DNA of 64,000 nt from contig NC_091279.1 of the NCBI RefSeq assembly GCF_042100115.1, forward strand, positions 1,116,001-1,180,000. Reading direction: 5' to 3'. The notes below the pieces were generated by a model. It saw nothing but the letters and a program-made list of their open reading frames with translations, was not told where the DNA came from and did no database searches. This document shows, in pieces, positions 41,664-54,400 of this stretch. The position numbers and the translations under genes were made by a program. Within the stretch, counting starts at the first letter, position 1; each line of letters starts with the position of its first letter. The DNA is from Alternaria dauci. Taxonomy: Eukaryota; Ascomycota; Dothideomycetes; Pleosporales; Pleosporaceae.

Positions 41664-42561
41664 GATGGAAAGGGAAGCGTGCTGCGTGGGCTAGGGAAGC
41701 GTTTGCCGAGCGAGATCTCGGTTCCCCTGCGAACCCTGGGTTTTGATGGCGGGGCTGACCTGGAGGGCCAAGGCGATGTATGCGTGCAGTAAGACGGATG
41801 AATGGTTAGCAGAGGCAGGCTCCACGCCGAGCAGACTTTGCGAGTGTTCTCCTGAATGCATCTGCTCCCGGAACTTTTGGGAAATCAGGATTACGACCAC
41901 GTGCAGGGGCGGCCGGGCAGTGATGACGGCGCTCTGCAGCGTTCAGCTGGATGTGTAATCGGGAGGGCAGTTGATGTTCTTGTCGTTTTTGACGGCGCTC
42001 GAGCACTAGCACGGCGATGATGCATACATAGACAGTACGGTAAACGGTAGCAGGCGCGTGGCTCTAGCTCTAGTCTACTTCGTATGCAGGGGCCGCGCTT
42101 GGGGGGGGTCGGTGAATTGCGTTGGTATTTATATCAACCGCTAAAGGCGAAATGTCGGAAGCTCGCAAGATTGGTAGGCTTGCCTGAAGGTGGCAGGGCT
42201 GTCACGACAAACGGCCACATGCAGGGGTACATGAGACATCATTCAGCTCTGCCAGTTCTGTCTGCAACACCCTTCCTGACGTGCCTCAGTCTCGCCCTCC
42301 TCGACCCATCTCCAATTCCCCAGACGCCACCTGCACCGTCACGTCGCCCCGAGTCCCCTCTTTCGCTGGTGCGACGTCACATATAGGCCGCCGCTCCGTC
42401 TGTCACTGGGCCTGCGCTTGCGTGTGTTCCCCAGACTTATCTTCTCCGCGCGCTCACTACGGCCGTTGAACGACCACACCCGTACCCAACCTGGTTTGTT
42501 TCTTTTTGATACCCCACATTAGCCGCCCCTTGGACGCGGGCTCTGCAACCTGCACGACACC
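41664..42561. promoter_or_regulatory. Divergent intergenic region CDC43/RGD2
   Basis: 898 bp between the two start codons. The right ~250 bp are C/T-rich and act as the RGD2 leader. A run of eight G occurs near 42102-42109. I see no open frame that looks coding. Confidence 0.55.
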
Positions 42562-45287
42562 ATGACGACGGGATTCGCGGCGTCGTTCTGGTCGAGCGAC
42601 TATGCCGGAGGTAAGAGCTGCAGCCGCACACAACACCACCCCCGCTCTGGCTGACTCTCCTCCCAGGCCTGGGCGTTCTCTTTGGCAAGCTGCAGCAGGG
42701 AGTCCAGGAAAACCAGCAGATTCTGACTGTTGCCCGCATGCGAGCCGATGCCGAAGAGGCCTATGGAAACAGCTTGTCCGCCATTACACCAGCCACCGAT
42801 CGCATAAGCGGGGGCTTCAGCAGAGATGAGGGCGCAAGTGTGCGCAAGGTGCGTCCGCACAAGAGGCATGGCGCCAACTCCAGGCTAACTCGTCACAGGC
42901 CTACGAAGGTGTGCGCACCGAAATGGAGGCAGCGGCCGCAAACCACAAGAAGATCGCATCCAACATCCGGGAGCTAGTAGTCAACCCCTTTAGCCGCTGG
43001 TGCGAGGCACATGCTGCCCGCGTGCAAAACTCCCAGGATGACCTTCAATCGCGCATCAAGATCCACGACCGACAAGCCGATGCTGTTCGCAAGTACCGAT
43101 CGCAATACTACAACAAGTGCCGGCTCGTCGAGGACTTGGAAGAGGAGGACAAGCTGGCGTTCCAGGACCCCCAGAGTGAGGCCGCACAGAGCCCAAAGAT
43201 GAAGGTGCCCACCATAAAAATGTCCGAGCCAGAGAATGAAGAAGAAGAGCCCATCGACCTGGGCGACGAGACGTACCAGCCGGACCAGGTCAAGAAGATC
43301 CTCACCCACATGCTGGACAACATCAAGATCTCAGAGGTCAAGGTTCCCATCCTCGGCACCTACCAGAACTGCTCAAGCGGTGCCGATATCACCGAGTACA
43401 TCCAAAAGCACATGGCAGCAACCACCGTGAGCTACGCGGAACGCATTGGCCAGGACCTCGTAGCACATGGCTTCCTGCGCTTGGTTGGCAATGTTGGCAA
43501 CACATTCGCAAACAGCTCCCGAATGAACTACCAGTGGAAGCCCAAGACGTTCCAGGTAACCGGACTCCCTGAGAAGAAGCAGCCTCTGGCACGTTCTTCC
43601 ACCGCCATGTCCACCTCATCGGCCGACAGCATCGCCGTCGACTCGCCCGTCTCAACCGTGCAGGAATATCTTCAAGGATGGAACCCACTCAACAACCAGT
43701 ACCCGAACGAGACTCCGGCAGAGAGGCTTAGGCGCGAGGCTCGCGAGTCCGATGAGCGATACAAGGCCTCGGTCAAGAAGCTTGACTCCCTGCGCTGCAA
43801 CCTGGAAGAGGCTATGGTGGATCACCTCAAGTTCATGGAGCGTTGTGAACTGGACAGGCTAAAGGCCATCAAGGCTGTCATCTTGGACTTCTCTGGCGCC
43901 GTCAGCAACGTCATTCCTAGTCTGCAGAGCACCGTCGATAAGATGATGCTGTTTCAGGAGACAGTCCAGCCCCTGGGCGATCTCCGATACATGCTCGAGA
44001 ACTACAGGACTGGACCGTTCGTCCCTAGAGTCACGACCTATGAGAACTATTACAACTCAGTGGATGAGCAAACGTTTGGTGTAGACTTGGAGGCTCGGGC
44101 TCGTTCAGACAAGAAGCGTGTTCCGGTGCTCATTACAACAGTCCTCACGTTCTTGGACAACCACTATCCCGATCTGGAGGGCGACGAAGCTCGTCGTGGC
44201 ATCTGGCTTGTTGACGTTCCTCTGGCGCAGACCCACAACCTCAGGTCTGAAATTAACACTGGGAAGAGATTCCCTGACGAACTGCTTGAAAAGTATGATG
44301 TACCCATCGTCGCTAGCGTCCTCAAGCTTTATCTCCTGGAACTTCCTGGTATGTATGAACCCTCTGTTGACGACTCGCCAGCTAACCATATCAGACTCGC
44401 TGGTTTCTTCTCACGTTTACGAGATTGTCAAGACCATCTACAGCACTACCGCCACGGATGTCTCCGAAGAGACTCGGGTCTCTGTTCTTCAATCTACTCT
44501 TGGCCAACTACGTCTCGCTAACATCGCAACGCTCGATGCTATCTGCACCCACTTCACTCGTCTCATTGAGCTGACTTCTGCCGACGAGACTTATGTTGCG
44601 GCACTGGCCAACGTACTTGCGCCATGCATCCTAAGGCCAAGACAAGAATCGAGTTTGACAATGAATGAGCGCTACAGCTACCGTCTGGTCCGCGATCTTT
44701 TTGCACACAAAGATGCGATTTTCGGAGAGTTGAAGCGCGCAAGCACACTTACTCACTCAGCTTCTGGCGCACAACGTCCACGCGCGATATCCACGGACGA
44801 GAGTAACCGACGAGCAAACATGGAGGAGCGCCAGCGTGCTATTGCGGCTCAGCGTTCTCCACGGGCGACATCGCCAGCACCTGGCTCGCGCGTCTCTGGA
44901 TCGCATCGCCGTGACCGAAGTCAAACTCGATTCCCTGTGAACACATCCTCACCCACCGAGACTCGAAGGAGCAACGGAACCAACCGTGGTTCGCTTGAAG
45001 TACCTGGGAGCGATGATAGCCCTACCCACGAGACAACTCCTGCAACCACAAACGGCACGACAGAGGCTGCTCCTGCTCCCGCCGCTGCTCCTGCTGAGCA
45101 CCCAGCGCCATCAAGCACGCGAGTACCTTTCCCACGGAAACATGCCGGCAGCTTGACAAGAGGCAACCGAGACTCTACCGGTAGCTTGAGGAGTGATGAC
45201 ACCGCACCAAGAGGCGTCACGCTAGAAGACACACCTGCTGCAGCACCACGGGGTGTTACGCTGGAAGACAAGCCCATGGACGATTAG
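42562..45287 (+). CDS. RGD2: F-BAR / DEP / RhoGAP protein (Rgd2 type)
   Basis: Exons 42562-42610, 42667-42848, 42899-44348 and 44395-45287 (introns 56, 50 and 46 nt), 857 aa. The layout is an F-BAR module whose two helical parts (about residues 5-190 and 340-465) enclose a DEP domain (about 208-290: ILTHMLDNIKISEVKVPILG, then ERIGQDLVAHGFLRLVG), then a RhoGAP domain (about 470-665) and a disordered Ser/Thr/Pro-rich tail. This is the architecture of yeast Rgd2, a membrane-binding GAP for Cdc42/Rho5. In the RhoGAP loop where an arginine finger is usual (GIFR), this protein reads GIWLVD (residues 511-516), so Leu replaces the Arg. Near the C-terminus the segment PRGVTLED is duplicated. All splices restore family sequence (YAG|GLGVLFGK; ELP|DSLVSSH). 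Confidence 0.93.
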
Positions 45288-46040
45288 TGGTAGACATGGT
45301 TCAGACTTCAGCAAGCATCTTCCTTTGGGAAGTGAAAGAAGGCAGCCTACACCGCCCGGCCCGCTCAGAGAGTCCCATGTATACTAGAAAGTAATGTACT
45401 GGGAAATTGGCTGAGGGCTGTCCCTGAGAGCGAGTAGCAGCACGGGCAGTCGTGCAGCACCTGTGGAGGAGTGAAATAGCGTATTTGGACGCTGTAGACT
45501 TAGTCTGGGACCAATGATTTGACGGCATGCCTAATGGTCGTATGTGGAATGCAGTATGATAAGTACGAGTGAAGATGGTAATTGAAATCTGATGTTTGCT
45601 CACGCTACTCTGCTTGTTGATAATGGCGGCTTGTACCTGAGGCTAACCAGGGTGACTGGGCACGCTAGTACTCAGCTGTCAGAAAAGCCCAGACCCCATC
45701 GTCACACTCGCATGTCGAGTTCCAAGGCGGAGCAGCATGGAATCGACATGGGGGTCAGCTGTGTGGCTGGGCACTGGCTGCCCGATCTCTCGAATATATA
45801 CAAGCTCTCTGTTGGCTTTGTTGGGTGTCTGTTACTTTGCGCCTGTCTGCTCTTTTCGCTCTTGCCCGTCCTGCGGTTGCAAAGCCTCTCGTCCGTACTA
45901 CTCCCTCGTGGTGCGCTCCGTCCCGCCCTCGATCGAACCCCACGTTGATCGTCCCACGAATCACATCGCGATCGCAATCGAAGCTTCCCACTTTTTGAGG
46001 CTTCGCCATCACCGCATCTCATACCGAGGGTGAAGGCGCC
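45288..46040. other. Intergenic, RGD2 3' region and promoter of the next gene
   Basis: 753 bp between two plus-strand genes. A TATATA box at 45795-45800 lies about 240 bp before the next ATG. No gene recognised. Confidence 0.5.
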
Positions 46041-46661
46041 ATGTGTCTCGTCAAAGTCAAGCAGGAAGAGGACCATGTAGTCCCATACCGCGTCGTCCAG
46101 CGGAACCGCTCTCCACCCCGTCGCCGCGCCTCACGCCAATCGCGCGACATTGAGCGCCGTTATTCGCGCACCGAGATAGTGCACGACTCTTCTCCTAGGC
46201 CATCAGCGTCCTACGTTGCCGTGCCCTCACCAAAGCCTCTCCAGATCCCCGCACCACAGCCTGTGCCCATGTTTGTTCAGCCTCCTCCACTGCCGGCGCC
46301 CATGCCCGCTCCGGCTCCACCTCCACCACCTAGCCACATATCTTCTCACCATACCCAGGCCCATTCTCACCACGGCGGCGCTCACTACGTCGAAGTCTCC
46401 CCACGGTCCAGCATGAGCTCTCGTTCCTCTAGCCCTAGTCGCAGCGAATATGTGTATAGAGAGCGCGAGATTAGGCGCGAACGTGAGCGCAATTATAGTC
46501 CGGAGAACCCTCGCTACGAGCACTACAGATATGTGGAGCCAGCATCGAGCGAGAGCGATCAATACGAGAGATACCAAAGGCAGGACAGGAGCAGACAGCG
46601 CAGTCGCAGCCGTGGCGGCTACGAAGAGACTAATACCAGGGTTGCATACAGCAGGCGGTGA
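46041..46661 (+). CDS. Small Arg/Ser/Tyr-rich protein of unknown function
   Basis: Single exon, 206 aa. I recognise it only as a type of hypothetical protein seen in filamentous ascomycetes (start MCLVKVKQEEDHVVPYRVVQ). The order is: basic N-terminus with RSPPRRRASRQSRDIERRYS, a Pro/Ala-rich hydrophobic centre (residues ~68-100), a His-rich patch (SHHTQAHSHHGG), and an Arg/Glu/Tyr/Ser-rich C-terminus with RS dipeptides (RSRQRSRSRGG). The composition recalls RS-domain RNA-binding or splicing-associated proteins, but there is no RRM. No signal peptide or membrane segment. A TATATA box stands about 240 bp upstream. Confidence 0.7.
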   Translation: MCLVKVKQEEDHVVPYRVVQRNRSPPRRRASRQSRDIERRYSRTEIVHDSSPRPSASYVAVPSPKPLQIPAPQPVPMFVQPPPLPAPMPAPAPPPPPSHISSHHTQAHSHHGGAHYVEVSPRSSMSSRSSSPSRSEYVYREREIRRERERNYSPENPRYEHYRYVEPASSESDQYERYQRQDRSRQRSRSRGGYEETNTRVAYSRR

Positions 46662-47230
46662 TCGTCTGCACACGAGTAGAGAAATGTGTAATGTTTGGGA
46701 GGATCGTTATTATGACGGCGTACGATTTGGTCTCGTGTCCTTAGTTTGGTCTCGATGGATTTGTAGCATCTGTCCGTAGCTGTGGTGCAGTTGTCTATGG
46801 TTTTAGTTTCCATGTTTAATCTGGCATTTCGCGTTCTACTGGCCATGTGCTCGGTGACTATGAGGTCATCCGTGATGTTGAGCAACAGCGAAGACGTCCG
46901 CGCCGCACTTGCCGAGATGAAGAGAATCAGGTCCACATGTCCGTCAGCCCAAATGACGAAGTTCCGGCTGCCGGTGTACGCGGTGGCCAGGGAAGCCTGG
47001 TTCAGGGTCGGGCACCAGTCGAGTGGTACACATGCTGGGTTGCGATCAGCATGGATCCAGGCCAACATTGTTCCGCGAGCTGAGAACGACCGTCAAGACA
47101 CACACACGTGCTTACTTACCGCGCCCGTCATACTTTGCGCAGACGCTTTGACTGCTCCAACCCATGGCAAACCCCGGGACGTGATCGGAACCCCCGTGCC
47201 ATTCTCTTCCGCCGCTCTCTACCGCCGACC
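46662..47230. other. Intergenic, synaptojanin promoter
   Basis: 569 bp between two plus-strand genes. The last 60 bp are C-rich, leading into the synaptojanin ATG. Nothing else recognised. Confidence 0.5.
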
Positions 47231-50200
47231 ATGTCTATCCGCGTCCTAATCAAAGACTACCCACACCGCGCAATCGCCCTCGCTACTTCGACCCACGCCC
47301 TCGTCCTCCGACACAGCACATCCAGCACTGAGCAGAATGGCAACGCCAATGCATCGTCGACGTCGCTGGGGAGCAATGGCGCCGGCGCCGCGCGCTGCAT
47401 GGTCGAGTTCACCCGGCTGGAGGAGATTGACCTAGACGATTACCGGGCGCTGCACTCTGTCCAAGTGCACGGCACCTTGGGCTTGATCACTGTGAACAGC
47501 GATGTGTTCCTCGTCGTCGTCAATGGCGCGAGCAAGGTGGCCACGCCACGGCCTGGCGAGACGGTGCAGAGGATACATTCGGTCGGCTTCTACTGCTTGA
47601 CCAGCACGAGCTACGACACTCTGCTCAACGACGAAGTCAATCCCTACCCTACCGATACTATCGACGACGAAGGATACGAGATGGGCTTCGGCGGCAGGAA
47701 AGAACAGTCGCCCATGGAACACCCGTGTCTGGCGCTCAAGAAGATACTCAGCAGTGGCACCTTCTACTACAGCTCAGACTTCGACCTCACCCGACGATTA
47801 CAAGACCGCACCACCGACGCCGCGACCGTTTCCATCGACAGTCTAGACGCGGGCTTCCTGTGGAACTCGTACATGATCCAGCCGCTGGTGGACTTTAGAA
47901 GTCGCCTTGCGCCAAAGGATAAGGAGGCCCTGGATGCTTCGGGAATCCTGACATCTGCGATTCGGGGTTTCGCACTTACCATCACGGTGCCTAAGTCATC
48001 CGCTCCCATTAGGGTACAAGACTCGGGCATGCCGTCTTCCATCACGCTGATCTCAAGATTATCGTGCAAGAGGGCAGGAACGAGGTTCAACTCGCGAGGT
48101 ATCGACGACGATGGGAACGTCGCCAACTTCGTTGAAAGCGAGACAATCTACTGGGCACCATCCGGGGCCTGCTTCTCCTACGTGCAGGTGCGAGGAAGCG
48201 TACCCATCTTCTGGGAACAGCAGGCTGGTTTGCTTCCAGGGCAGCAAAAGATCACCATTACTCGGTCGCCAGAAGCCACGCAGCCGGCCTTTGACAAGCA
48301 CTTTGACAATCTAGAGCTCAGCTATGGTACAGTTCATGTCGTCAATCTGCTGAGCAATGAGAAGCAGAACGAACTGGAGCTGACGCACAGATATCGCGGC
48401 CACATCAGGAACAGCCCTTTGAATCAAGGAATCGACATAAATGACCGGGAGCACGATCTCATTAAGCTTACGGAATACGATTTTCATGCCGAGACACGGG
48501 GACCAGGTGGCTATGAGATGGCTAGTATGATTGCTCAGTGGATCCAAGATTCTGCCGAAGGATTTGGCTACTATCTCTCTGAAGAGGTGGATGAGGTCGC
48601 AAGACACAATGGAGAAAATTACGCTGTCCGCCGGACAATGACCATATTGCAACAGGAGGGTGTCTTCAGAACAAATTGCCTGGACTGCCTCGATCGAACG
48701 AATCTCGTCCAAACCATTATTAGCAAGATGGCATTGGAAATCTTCTTAAGTCACAAGGGCCTTCGAGCTAGTCAGGACTTCTGGGTCAGACATTCGAGTA
48801 TGTGGGCAGACTGTGGTGACGCTCTTTCGAAGATTTATGCAGGTACAGGAGCGCTGAAGTCCTCGTTTACGCGATCGGGAAAGATGTCGCTGGCTGGTGC
48901 TCTGGCGGACGCTCGTAAGAGCGCCACCCGAATGTACATTAACAATTTCGCGGACAAAGGGCGACAGAACACCATCGATATGCTACTTGGTAGACTGATT
49001 GGCCAGGTCCCAGTGCATCTGTACGATCCACTCAACGACTTCGTAGTTGCGGAGCTTGCGCGACGGTCTGCAGAGTATTCAGAGACCGAGATGATTAACA
49101 TCCTTGTCGGTACGTTCAACTTGAACGGAAAGACAAGTGGTATCAAGAGCGATCTTTCGCCATGGTTGTGTCCAGACGTCGATCCGTCACAGCAGTGTCC
49201 CGAGATAGTAGCTGTAGGATTTCAGGAGATTGTCGAACTAAGCCCTCAGCAAATCATGTCAACAGATCCAGACAGACGCGAAGCTTGGGAGGAAGCCGTC
49301 AGGGCGTGTTTGAACAACAACGCTGAGAAGCATAGAAAGGATGAATACGTCATGCTCAGAGGTGGTCAGTTGGTGGGAGCGAGTTTGTCAGTCTTCGTCC
49401 GATCGGACTGCCTTAAGCACATCAAGAATGTCGAAGGTGCTCTGAAGAAGGTATGTCAGCGCGTTCCGCTCTTTCCGTGTATTGTGCTAATTCGTGTCCC
49501 AGACTGGCATGTCAGGTATGGCTGGTAATAAAGGAGCTGTAGCTATTCGATTCGAGTACGCCAACACTTCGATCTGTCTCGTCACAGCACATCTTGCAGC
49601 TGGTTTTGCCAACTACGAAGAACGTAATCGTGATTACAAGACTATCAGCCACGGTCTACGCTTCCAGAGAAATCGATCAATCGAAGACCACGATACGGTG
49701 ATATGGCTCGGCGATTTCAATTACCGGATTGGTCTGAGCAATGAAAAAGTTCAGAGGTTATGTCATGTCGGTGATCTTGAGACTCTGTATGACAACGACC
49801 AGGTAGGCACCTCGGGCTTTTTTCGCAAAGATCACAGCTAATGTTTTGCAGCTCAATCTACAGATGGTCGCTGGCCTGACCTTCCCATATTATTCCGAGG
49901 CTCGTATAACTTTCCCGCCAACGTACAAGTATGATCTTAACAGCAATCAATACGATACGTCGGAGAAAGCACGCATTCCCGCCTGGTGCGACCGTGTTCT
50001 TCGCAAGGGTGACAACATTCGGCAGATACATTACAACGATGCACCACTTCGTTTCTCCGACCACCGACCAGTCTATGCAACCTTTCAGCTATTGGTACAA
50101 CGAGTCGATGAAAAGAAAAGGGACGCTGTGAAAGCGGCTTTGTATCGACAAAGAAGAGAGGTCGTAGGCGATACCCATGCAGCAGGACGCCTAGGCGAAG

Positions 50201-51130
50201 ATGAAACGGACGACGAAGATCTCCTAGGGTATGACAGCATCGAGCCAGGGCTACCACCTGCAAGCTCAGACCGGAGGAAGTGGTGGCTTGACAACGGTAC
50301 TTCTATCTTAATTCCTGCTATAGCTTGGATGCTCATTTTCCATAGGTTTACCGGCGAAAGCACGCGTAGAACCGCCATCCAGCAATCACTTCCCGAATCC
50401 AAACCGACCTAGCAACCCTTTCACGCCTAGTCCAGAACCAGAATGGGTAGACGTCAAGCATATGCCAAGCAGTCGCAGACCTGAGCCACCACCAGCACGT
50501 GGCTCGCAAAGGTCTCGCACAGTTGATTTTGACGGTCTCTCGACAAACTTACCGCCAACCCAGAAGCCAGGAGCCCGAAAAATGATTGCGCCGTTGTACC
50601 CAGGCCATGCCAACCAAATACTCGGCTCAGATGGTGCGCGGGACTCGCTCAGCGATCTCAGACGCAGCGGATCAAATGCCTCCACACACTCCATGCCCAG
50701 CTTACCGTACCGCACCACAAACACGCTTCCCTTAACTCAATCCTCGAGCAAACCACAAGTCCTCCGGAAACCAGCCCCACCCCCAGTTCCCAACAAGAAA
50801 CCTTCACTCCTCTCCAAAAGTCCCTCGCCTGCACCGGCATATGCACCCCCTCCACAACAATATCGCGATGATCCTCCAGAGGAATCGAGAGCATATCTCC
50901 AATCATCAACAGCCCGACGGTCAATGGCGCCTCCACCTAATCTGACGAGAAAACCGGTACAAAATCTTATCGATGATGATTTCGAGAAACCGGCCTTGCC
51001 ACCGCGCAGCGGAACCGGTGGTAGTACTAGAAGTGGTGGTCGAGGGGGCAGGAGCTTGATGGATGATGAACCCGATGATATGCGCAACAGGGGTGGTGAT
51101 TGGGAAGTTCTCAAGCCCGCGTATAGATAG
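47231..51130 (+). CDS. Synaptojanin-like phosphoinositide phosphatase (Sac1 + 5-phosphatase)
   Basis: Exons 47231-49450, 49503-49802, 49852-50296 and 50346-51130 (introns 52, 49 and 49 nt), 1249 aa. The protein combines a Sac domain (about 50-540) and an inositol 5-phosphatase domain (about 620-960), as in yeast Inp51/52/53, which remove PI(4,5)P2 and other phosphoinositides during endocytosis and actin patch turnover. The Sac active site C-x5-R is intact: CLDCLDRTN with C483 and R489. The 5-phosphatase motifs are intact: FNLNGKTSG, VGFQEIVELSP, WLGDFNYRI, PAWCDRVL and FSDHRPVYA. The C-terminal ~280 residues are Pro/Ser/Arg-rich with PPPVPNKKP-type SH3-binding stretches, which is the Inp52/53 pattern. 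The last intron, if retained, would give a different end (see findings). TERT follows 285 bp downstream. Confidence 0.95.
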
Positions 51131-51415
51131 AAGCGTAGTTCCAAAATGATGCATTCCATAGTGCTTCAAAGAAAAAGAAAAAGGTTTCGTTACTGAGATA
51201 CCTATCATGACAGAGGCTCTTTACACGGTGTCAGTGTAAAATAACAGGCTGCAGAGCGATGGTATGCACGTGAGGTTTTGGCTGTCGGTCCAGGTCACGT
51301 GATGACGCGTGCCGTCACGTCAGGGCTAACTCAATCGTACCCCTGACAAACACCACTTCCAGGCCACGCACACCAACCACGCGATCGGACATGCAACATA
51401 TGCGCATGGTTCAGT

Positions 51416-54400
51416 ATGAAGAGGAAACGTAGCGCCCAAAGCGGTAGAGACGCCGGCAAGAAAGCAAGACGCGATATGGACCAATCCTCCACCAAGGCTA
51501 CTCATCCAGTCCTACAACGTCTTTATCCAGAAGTGCTTACCCTGCGCCAATATCTGCTAGCTCGAATACCAGGCACATCCAAAAATAGACAACGAAAGAT
51601 CTCGCAGCTTGGACGTGCAATACCCGCCCAGGGCACAAGTCAGAATCATCTCGACCCTGCCGTCATACACTTGCTCGATTCAACGTTAGTGTGCACTTCC
51701 AGTGCTAACGCAGACACAAGTGCTCATGCGAGTTTGAATGAAGAGCGGGAAAAGGATATCAAAGCATTTACCCAAGAGCGACCACAAAGTACTCCTGGCA
51801 GCACGTTCAATCCTGGGTACTATATGCAATCTGAGGTAGGTCGTGGCATGTACTACACGCTTCCAGAGTTACAGTTATGAAATAGCTACTGATAATACAT
51901 AGATTGTCGATTTCGTGATATGGCGCCTATTCAAACGTGCAACATCGCACAAGCCAACGCACCTACTCTGCCATGGATTTGTAAGAACTGGAAATGCCCG
52001 CCGTGAACAGGGCAATAATAGGAACTCGACTTGTTCAATTCCTAATCTGCAGGAGCGTCAACCGAACAGCTACAGGCGGACTTTGAAAGAGCCAGTATGG
52101 TGTCGATTGCACGCATTACTCGGTCAAGGCGGCGATCGCATCATCATAGACATGCTTCTTGAGTCCTCCATCTTCATTCCTGTTAATGCAGATATGGGAA
52201 ACTATTACCAACTGTCTGGAGTGCCCCTCTCTGAGATAAAGTCGGATCAACTCCAGAAGAGCAGCGCCGTAAGAGTTAATGCAGGTCATGAAGCGGTCAA
52301 CAATCCCTCGCGCGTTAAAAGTGAATGCAAAACAGCAGGTGCAATCACGTTTGTTCGGAGTCGTATGTTCTACGCCAAAGCGGCCTTGAATGCTAAGGGT
52401 GGTGTAAGATTTGGCATGCGCCATATTCGTGCGTCCCCTACCCTCCTTCGGGTGTTTCACTTACCTGACTTGATTGGTAGATGTCTTAAATCGATTCCCT
52501 AGTCGGGAAGACAAGCAACAGACGATACACATTATGCGGTATATCTTTCCCCGTCAGTTCGGCTTGCACAATGTCTTCACCTCCAAGGTAGATCCGCGTG
52601 ATACTGCCATGGCTTTCAAAGATTACACGCTGCGCGAGAAGGATATCCACAGTAAGATGTGCCGAGATTTGGGTAGCGATGCGGCAAATGTTGAAGAAAT
52701 TGTCAAATGGAAACAGCGAACACCCAAGAGGCTCCGAGGTGACGCTGTCAAATTGGTTGAGAAACTTCGGATGCAGAACCAGCGGTGTTCGTATGTGGAG
52801 ATGCTCCGTCATTACTCTCCAATCGAGGTAATTCTTCACTGATCTGTGTTTGGAGAAACCATGTTGACTCAAGCAGAAAATGCCTCTATCAACGAGACCG
52901 GAATGGAGGAAGAGCGTTTTCCAGCCGGTCGTAAACCCAACCAACCGTGTCAAGAAGGGCCGGTCTACTGCCGGAACTCGCACCATCCAGCAAACTTGTT
53001 TCACAGATCTTGCATGTCCAGCGGCACACGTCTCGGCTTTTTGTCGTGCAGTCATCTCCAAAGTCATACCTGAAGGTTTCTGGGGTAACGAACACAACAA
53101 ACTCAATCTCATGTATTGGGTAGATCAGTTCATTGAGCTTCGAAGATTTGAGTCGATCAATTTGCATCAGGTCACACAGAACATACAGGTCTGCACTCCT
53201 GTACCTATGTACTGAACTGTGCTGACGGGACCTAGATCATGAACATAGCCTGGCTGCGCCCACCTGGCCACAATGACGACACAAAACTTTCCAAGTCCGA
53301 TTTGAGCAAACGTACGGAGATGTTTCTTGAGTTCGTCTACTGGCTCTTTGACTCTTTCCTCGTCCCTCTGGTTCGCACGAACTTCCATGTAACTGAATCC
53401 AACGCACACCGAAACAGACTATTTTACTTCCGCCATGATGTCTGGCGAATGTTGACAGAACCTGCCCTGTTGGAGCTACGTACGAATGTGTTTGAAGAGA
53501 TGCCCACGGAAAGCACAGAAAGACTGCTGTCTGCACGTCAGCTCGGCTTCAGTAGCATTCGTCTTCTTCCTAAGAAGCAAGGTTTTCGGACTATCATGAA
53601 CCTGAAGAGAAGACAGCAAGTAATGCGGCATGGGACTATGACTCTTGGACGAAGCATAAACTCAGTAATGACGCCGGCTTTCAATGCGATCACCTATGAG
53701 AAGGTCAGTATATTGCTATAGTTGGTGGAATCGTAGGCGCTGACCTGATGTAGTCACTACGTCCCGAACAATTCGGCTGCTCCCTGTTCTCGGTCGAGGA
53801 CATGTTTCCCAAGCTTAAGTCTTTCAAAGCCTCTTTGCGACAACGGGGACTCGGCGATACTCGGCTTTATTTTGCCAAAGTTGACGTGCAGAATTGCTTC
53901 GATACCATACCGCAGTCACGCTTACTGCGTATGATCGACAGTCTCATGTCGATCCAAGCTTACAACACGGGCAAACACGTGGAGATATCTCCCCTTCCCC
54001 CTCTACAACGTCTTGATGGTAAACATGCGGACCCAATGCCTCTGAAGAAGTACATTCCACACACTGATGCAGCAACGGGCATAACGCCTTTCAACCAACT
54101 GGTGCAAGATAGGCTGGCTGGTAAAAAGGCCAACACCATCTTTGTCAACACCGACTTACAACGGCGTGAGGCCAAAGACGACTTGATACAGCTCATGCAG
54201 GAGCATATAGAGAGAAATGTCGTCAAAATTGGGAAGCGCTTCTATCGCCAGAAGACGGGTATACCCCAAGGTTCCGTGCTGTCGAGCATCCTGTGCAACT
54301 TCTTCTACGCTCAGCTAGAACGCGATGTTCTCGGCTTCGTACTTGATGACGACTCTTTGCTGCTTCGTCTACTCGATGACTTTCTTCTGATCAGTATCAA

